A DNA stretch of 64,000 nucleotides from assembly GCA_963676515.1 (NCBI GenBank), contig OY781061.1:1488001-1552000 (forward strand). Direction: 5' to 3'. Numbering within the stretch: position 1 is the stretch's first letter; each line of letters begins with the position of its first letter. Source of the DNA: G963667145 sp963676515 [NCBI: Candidatus Cloacimonadota bacterium]. GTDB lineage: Bacteria; Cloacimonadota; Cloacimonadia; G963667145. The position numbers were made by a program, and so were the translations under genes. The notes beneath the pieces were generated by a model, which was given only the letters and a program-made list of their open reading frames with translations, made no database searches and had not been told where the DNA came from. Positions 60,310-64,000 of the stretch are shown here, piece by piece.

Positions 60310-61650
60310 ATGAATATTCTTATCAAAGGTGGATATCTGATCACCCCGCGTGGTGGAGCAGATGTAGCAGTCGAAAAGAAAGATGTTTTTGTTGAGGACG
60401 GTATAATTCGGTTCTCTTCCAAAAAACCAGTGGACAGGCAAATAGATGCCACTAATCAAGTTATCTTGCCAGGCATGGTGAACACTCACCATCATATTTA
60501 TTCTTGTTTGTCCAAAGGAATTCCTTGCGAAGTGCCTTTTTGCACATTCGAGAAGACTTTGGCACAATTGTGGTGGCTTTTAGATCAAGCTTTGGATTCA
60601 GAATCTATGAAGCTCTCTACTGCTCTGAGTATGAGAGAGTCGCTCAAAGCTGGTGTTACCACGGTGTTTGACCACCATATTTCGAGTAATGTGGAGAACT
60701 CTCTTAGTGAGATGGGCGAAATTTTCGAGAGCTATGGCGTTAATGGCGGACTCGCTTTTGAGACTACCGTCCGTAACGGTCAGGAATATTTCCAAAGAAC
60801 TGTAGCAGAGAACGCTCGCTTTGCCCAAGAGGCAGCAAGCAAACCGATGCTCAAAGGTCTTACAGGGATGCACGCTCTTTTGACTTTGCCTAACGAAGCT
60901 CTGGACTATTTAGCCAAAAACACACAAGCTTCTATCCATTGCCATGTGGCAGAGGGCGGAGTAGACCAAGAGTACTCTTGGCGTAATTATGGCAAACCGA
61001 TTGTCGAGAGATTGGAGCAATTTGGGTTACTTAGAGATAATTCTTTGATAATTCATGCCAGCAACTTGACTCCTGCTGAGTTGAAATTATTGGCATCCAA
61101 GAAGATTTTCATCGGTCAGGCGATCGACTCCAATATGAACAACGGTTTGAACGCTGCGAAGCTGAACGAGCTTGTGGACGCTGGTTTGAGGATTACCGCT
61201 GGTACAGACGGGATGCACTCCAGCTGCCTCAAGGCACAAAAGAATTCGGCAATCGTCACCAAGTTCCAAAGTCGTAACGCCGATTTGGGATTCCCCGAGA
61301 TGATCTCTATGTTCGCCAACGCTTACGAGATAAAGCAAAAGTATGGTTTCCCATTGGGTGTAGTCGAAGGGCAAAAAGCCGACTTGGCTATCACCGACTA
61401 TGTGCCGATGACCGCTTTTGATGGCAATAGTTTCTTCGGTCACTACTTCTTTGGCATCACCGAAGCCAGAGTGCAACATGTGATCAAAGAGGGGAAAATT
61501 TTGCTCGATAATTTCACTGTCAATTCTGAGCTGGACAAGCCTTTTGCTGAGCTTTTGGACAATCAAGTAGCTATTTCCGACAAAATGTTTGCTCGATTTG
61601 AGAAATTGAAAAAGAGTTCAACTTATTTAAACAAGATGTACCATTTTTAA
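60310..61650 (+). CDS. ssnA: SsnA-type amidohydrolase (putative aminohydrolase)
   Basis: 446 residues of the metal-dependent amidohydrolase superfamily. LPGMVNTHHHIY near 55-66 is the first metal motif, followed by FDHH near 120, IHCHVAEGG near 217 and TAGTDGMHSS near 300 with the catalytic Asp. The family includes guanine deaminase, and SsnA proteins frequently occur beside molybdenum hydroxylase and purine genes. A deaminase or hydrolase step of the same pathway as the 8-24 kb island is likely. TTAAGGAGACGATTAAA precedes the ATG. It faces away from the PAP2 genes across a 170-base gap. Confidence 0.83.
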   Translation: MNILIKGGYLITPRGGADVAVEKKDVFVEDGIIRFSSKKPVDRQIDATNQVILPGMVNTHHHIYSCLSKGIPCEVPFCTFEKTLAQLWWLLDQALDSESMKLSTALSMRESLKAGVTTVFDHHISSNVENSLSEMGEIFESYGVNGGLAFETTVRNGQEYFQRTVAENARFAQEAASKPMLKGLTGMHALLTLPNEALDYLAKNTQASIHCHVAEGGVDQEYSWRNYGKPIVERLEQFGLLRDNSLIIHASNLTPAELKLLASKKIFIGQAIDSNMNNGLNAAKLNELVDAGLRITAGTDGMHSSCLKAQKNSAIVTKFQSRNADLGFPEMISMFANAYEIKQKYGFPLGVVEGQKADLAITDYVPMTAFDGNSFFGHYFFGITEARVQHVIKEGKILLDNFTVNSELDKPFAELLDNQVAISDKMFARFEKLKKSSTYLNKMYHF

Positions 61651-61666
61651 TTAGTGGTCAGAAAAG

Positions 61667-61693
61667 AAAAGCCCATCGAAAGATGGGTTTTTT
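61667..61693. terminator. terminator shared by convergent genes
   Basis: AAAAGCCCATC and GATGGGTTTTT form an 11-bp stem (one G-U) around GAAA, with T-runs on the plus side and A-rich sequence on the other, so it can act for ssnA and for the minus-strand operon ending at 61709. Confidence 0.85.
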
Positions 61694-61708
61694 TCTTGTT
61701 ATAAGAAT

Positions 61709-62533
61709 TTATTTACTGTAAAGGTAGATAGGTAAATTGATGATTTCCATCTGATCTCTAGGAATATTAACCAAAGTTTCTTGTAATTTTTCAAAAGCTC
61801 TTTGGTCGTTTTCAAAATCTATTATGAGATTAAGTGGTTTTTTGGTGGCAATAAATTTTAGCAGTTCCATATCATCTTCTTTGCTAGGAAGTAGACTAAC
61901 AATATATTCTAAGCCAAAATTTATTTCTTTAGGAGTTGGGAGTATTAGTTCTTCATTTTTCTTTAAAAAATTGTTATCTTGTATTTGGTTTGGGAATAGA
62001 ATATTTATCTTGTTGTTAGATTGGATGTTAAGTACAGTGATATAACAATCTTTACTGCATTTTATGCTTAAAGACAGATTTTCACCCTCTCGTAGAGTAG
62101 TTTTGTTTGTAGAGGCATCAAGGTTAAAGTAGGGGTCTTTTTCTTCTTTTTGTTTCCCAGTTGTTACTTTTATTACCAGCTTTAGTTTAACCTCATTATC
62201 TTTGAGATATTTTCTTTCTTCTACAATTGAGCTATTGATGATAGTGCCTTTGCTACAGGTTGAAAGATATTTAGCAAAAATATCGGTAAACTTTTTGTTT
62301 CCTTCTGATTCCATAAAAACGCTGGAAGCGTTGACATTTATACCTTCATACTCTAGAGCTTTGTTGTAGGCTTTATCTTTAGCAGATTTAAGAGCTTCTT
62401 GAGGAGATAGATTTTCCATAGACTGATAAACGGTCACCAAATACTGGAAATCTTTTATTTTACAGATGGAGTCTAACTCTAAACCATAAAGGTGGGAAAA
62501 TAACAAAAGTAGCAGTGGTAAAAATTTTTTCAT
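61709..62533 (-). CDS. exported protein with a DUF4384-like C-terminal domain
   Basis: 274 residues. Signal peptide KKFLPLLLLLFSHLYG. The N-half (SAKDKAYNKALEYEGINVNASS; LKLVIKVTTG) resembles LPP20/DUF-type repeats found with surface lipoproteins. The C-half LREGENLSLSIKCSKDCYITVLNIQSNNKINILFPN matches the DUF4384 pattern, a beta domain that accompanies peptidases and caspase-like proteins. It starts one base after the caspase-like gene, so the pair is co-translated. Confidence 0.7.
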   Translation of the reverse strand: MKKFLPLLLLLFSHLYGLELDSICKIKDFQYLVTVYQSMENLSPQEALKSAKDKAYNKALEYEGINVNASSVFMESEGNKKFTDIFAKYLSTCSKGTIINSSIVEERKYLKDNEVKLKLVIKVTTGKQKEEKDPYFNLDASTNKTTLREGENLSLSIKCSKDCYITVLNIQSNNKINILFPNQIQDNNFLKKNEELILPTPKEINFGLEYIVSLLPSKEDDMELLKFIATKKPLNLIIDFENDQRAFEKLQETLVNIPRDQMEIINLPIYLYSK

Positions 62534-63532
62534 TTATCTTATTTTGGCAATGTCAAAAGAGTTGTTTCTCACTAGTTGGGGATGTTGGTCTCGACTGCTG
62601 ATTCTGCGAGCAAAGTAGGTGACTTTTTCGCTGAGGTAATTATCCAACTCTAGGGATGAAATTATTTTGTTTTTGTCTATGTCGGCTTCGCCTTGGATGC
62701 CTTTGAGGAAAAAATAGGTAAAAAGAGAATGCTCTTTTTCGGGATACCACGAAGAAACTTCCGTATTTGATGCGGAGGTAAAGATGCAAGTGTTCTTTTT
62801 TAGCAGATAGCTGGTTTTTACTTTTGGCATAATGGGCGAAACATTTTTAAGGAGCATTCCTTTTTCGCTCACGCCACTAAAGCAGGCGTCCAAAACAACA
62901 GTTAGAGATTTATACTCAAGTTTGCTCAAGTTTTCATAAAAAAGGTTGAGATTGTAACCACTCAGGTCGAGTCTGGAAGGGTCAGCGTTGCTGGGGACGA
63001 AATATCCGTTTTTGTTTTCGGGATTGGGAGCACCGTGTCCTACATAGTAAACAAAAACATCAGATTTTCCCTCTTGTATCCAGTCATAAAGTTTTCCTTT
63101 GTAATTGTTATCATTGCCAAAAACGGTGATAAAATCTGTTTGCGAGGCATTTTCGATGTAGATGATGTTGTTGTCATCATAGCCTAGGGTGTTGATTAAG
63201 TATTTTTTCATATATTGGGCATCGTTGAGTGCGAAATCGACATTGGGAACATCTTGGTTGGAGTAATCTTTGTTGCCGATAATCACGCCGATTGCGTGTT
63301 TGTTTTTTTCACTGGCAAGAGGGATGTTTTGGTGTATATCTGTGAGAGGGACTTCTTTGTGTTTTGTAAGTGTAGATTGATAATTATTAGTTTCAATTTT
63401 ATTTTCATTAATAGTGGACTTTGAAATGACAGGGTAAGGGTCATAAGTATTGCCATAAATTACAGCTTTAGTAATGCTTTTAGCACATCCACAGAAAACA
63501 GTTAAACAAAAGAGGATAAAAATATTTTTCAT
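62534..63532 (-). CDS. caspase-like (C14) lipoprotein
   Basis: 332 residues. N-terminal lipobox CGC with Cys16 after FILFCLTVF. From about 78 a caspase/metacaspase p20-like domain: AIGVIIGNKDY, DVPNVDFALNDAQYMKKYL, the catalytic His166 in YYVGHGAPN, and Cys217 in VVLDACFSG. A lipoprotein anchor places it outside the cytoplasm. Cytosolic caspases in bacteria act in defence; this one may instead process envelope proteins. Middle gene of a three-gene minus-strand operon with a small lipoprotein and a DUF4384-like protein. Confidence 0.83.
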   Translation of the reverse strand: MKNIFILFCLTVFCGCAKSITKAVIYGNTYDPYPVISKSTINENKIETNNYQSTLTKHKEVPLTDIHQNIPLASEKNKHAIGVIIGNKDYSNQDVPNVDFALNDAQYMKKYLINTLGYDDNNIIYIENASQTDFITVFGNDNNYKGKLYDWIQEGKSDVFVYYVGHGAPNPENKNGYFVPSNADPSRLDLSGYNLNLFYENLSKLEYKSLTVVLDACFSGVSEKGMLLKNVSPIMPKVKTSYLLKKNTCIFTSASNTEVSSWYPEKEHSLFTYFFLKGIQGEADIDKNKIISSLELDNYLSEKVTYFARRISSRDQHPQLVRNNSFDIAKIR

Positions 63533-63544
63533 GACAGTCCTTTT

Positions 63545-63883
63545 TTACTTTTTTTCTTTTAGAGCAGTTCCTTCTACAACAATGCCACCTTGTCCGTATA
63601 TATAAGGAATATACCAAAAATATTGATGAAATTTTGCATTAGATATGGCACAGCAATTTGGTGCTCCCTCAATAGCTCTGTCTACGGCATTTTCCATACT
63701 AATTTTCCCTGTAGGGAAAATGCAGATGATTGAAGCATTGTCTGAGCCAGAAACTTTTCCTATTTCTATTAACCCTTTTTGACTATCAAAATTTTTAGTC
63801 GAGATAATGGTAAATTCAGCTAGTTTACTGGAACAGCCAAAGAATATAAGGATTACTAAAGTAATAAGAATATTTTTTTTCAT
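63545..63883 (-). CDS. small lipoprotein of unknown function
   Basis: 112 residues. Lipobox in LVILIFFGCSS with Cys17. The mature part (LAEFTIISTKNFDSQKGLIEIG; ISMENAVDRAIEGAPNCCAISNAKF) is unrecognised. It ends IYGQGGIVVEGTALKEKK. It is the first gene of the caspase-like operon, 12 bases before the next gene, and could be a substrate or regulator of it. GGAGAAGAG precedes the ATG on the minus strand. Confidence 0.65.
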   Translation of the reverse strand: MKKNILITLVILIFFGCSSKLAEFTIISTKNFDSQKGLIEIGKVSGSDNASIICIFPTGKISMENAVDRAIEGAPNCCAISNAKFHQYFWYIPYIYGQGGIVVEGTALKEKK

Positions 63884-64000
63884 CTCTTCTCCTTATTTAA
63901 TTTGATTCTTTTCACTGTTTCTGAATGGTAGTTTTTGATCAATTAAAAAGAGTTAGGATCTGTAAATAGTTACTTTCCTAAAATAGGCAGTGTTTTTTTT
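63884..64000. other. upstream region of the minus-strand operon, no gene seen
   Basis: 117 bases to the window edge. It contains AT-rich promoter-like sequence on the minus strand but no motif I can assign with confidence. Confidence 0.4.

Noticed and set aside
62534-63532. Caspase-based abortive infection system
   Set aside because: The lipoprotein signal places the protease outside the cytoplasm and no sensor or effector gene accompanies it.

Overview
This window is about 64 kb of low-to-moderate GC bacterial chromosome. The organism looks like a Gram-negative anaerobe. Evidence for two membranes is several lipoprotein signal peptides and at least two probable outer-membrane beta-barrel proteins. 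Evidence for anaerobic life is a compact oxygen-defence operon: Fur/PerR-type regulator, MutM, flavodiiron protein, superoxide reductase, rubrerythrin and rubredoxin. It makes isoprenoids by the MEP route (dxr), lysine through DapB, arginine by the cyclic acetyl pathway (argC-argJ-argA-like-argB-argG plus argD-argF), and has an F-type ATP synthase gamma gene. I cannot place the phylum from sequence alone. Almost every gene to 58.6 kb is on the plus strand; the last stretch is mostly minus strand. No rRNA, tRNA, CRISPR array, transposase or integrase was recognised.

Layout. 0-6.2 kb: two tandem acyl-ACP/acyl-CoA synthetases, a zinc-ribbon Nudix protein, an MscS channel and CinA. 6.25-7.46 kb: a fusion of a TIR/DUF4062-like domain to a formylglycine-generating-enzyme (FGE) fold whose last ~40 codons look like the variable region of a diversity-generating retroelement (DGR). 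7.5-8.06 kb: a repeat-rich non-coding stretch. 8.06-23.7 kb: a catabolic island with two complete three-subunit molybdenum hydroxylases, a lone carboxyltransferase, a uracil/xanthine-type permease, DUF2877-FdrA-DUF1116 (the proposed oxamate transcarbamoylase set), a cyclase-type metal hydrolase and a GNAT-like protein. An SsnA-type amidohydrolase, often a partner of such clusters, lies at 60.3 kb. Together these suggest import, hydroxylation, ring opening and phosphorolytic energy recovery from purines or a related N-heterocycle.

23.9-27.4 kb: the oxygen-defence operon. 27.5-31.9 kb: flavin reductase-like protein, DnaQ-like exonuclease, argD, argF, dinB. 31.9-33.37 kb: a 1.4-kb gene-free stretch packed with palindromic and dispersed repeats. 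33.4-41.2 kb: thrC, tsaE, lysS, cell-wall amidase, guaA, guaB. 41.2-47.6 kb: secreted and outer-membrane proteins interleaved with smpB and dxr. 47.6-49.3 kb: dapB followed by a short inserted unit flanked by a 113-bp duplication of the dapB 3' end. 49.3-55.4 kb: orphan atpG and the arginine operon. 55.5-58.6 kb: EamA transporter, asnS, mazG. 58.6-60.1 kb: two PAP2 phosphatases. 61.7-63.9 kb: a caspase-like lipoprotein operon with a DUF4384-like partner.

The observations most worth pursuing are the DGR-type variable region on a TIR-like/FGE fusion with no reverse transcriptase nearby, the heterocycle-degradation island, and the dapB-flanked insertion.
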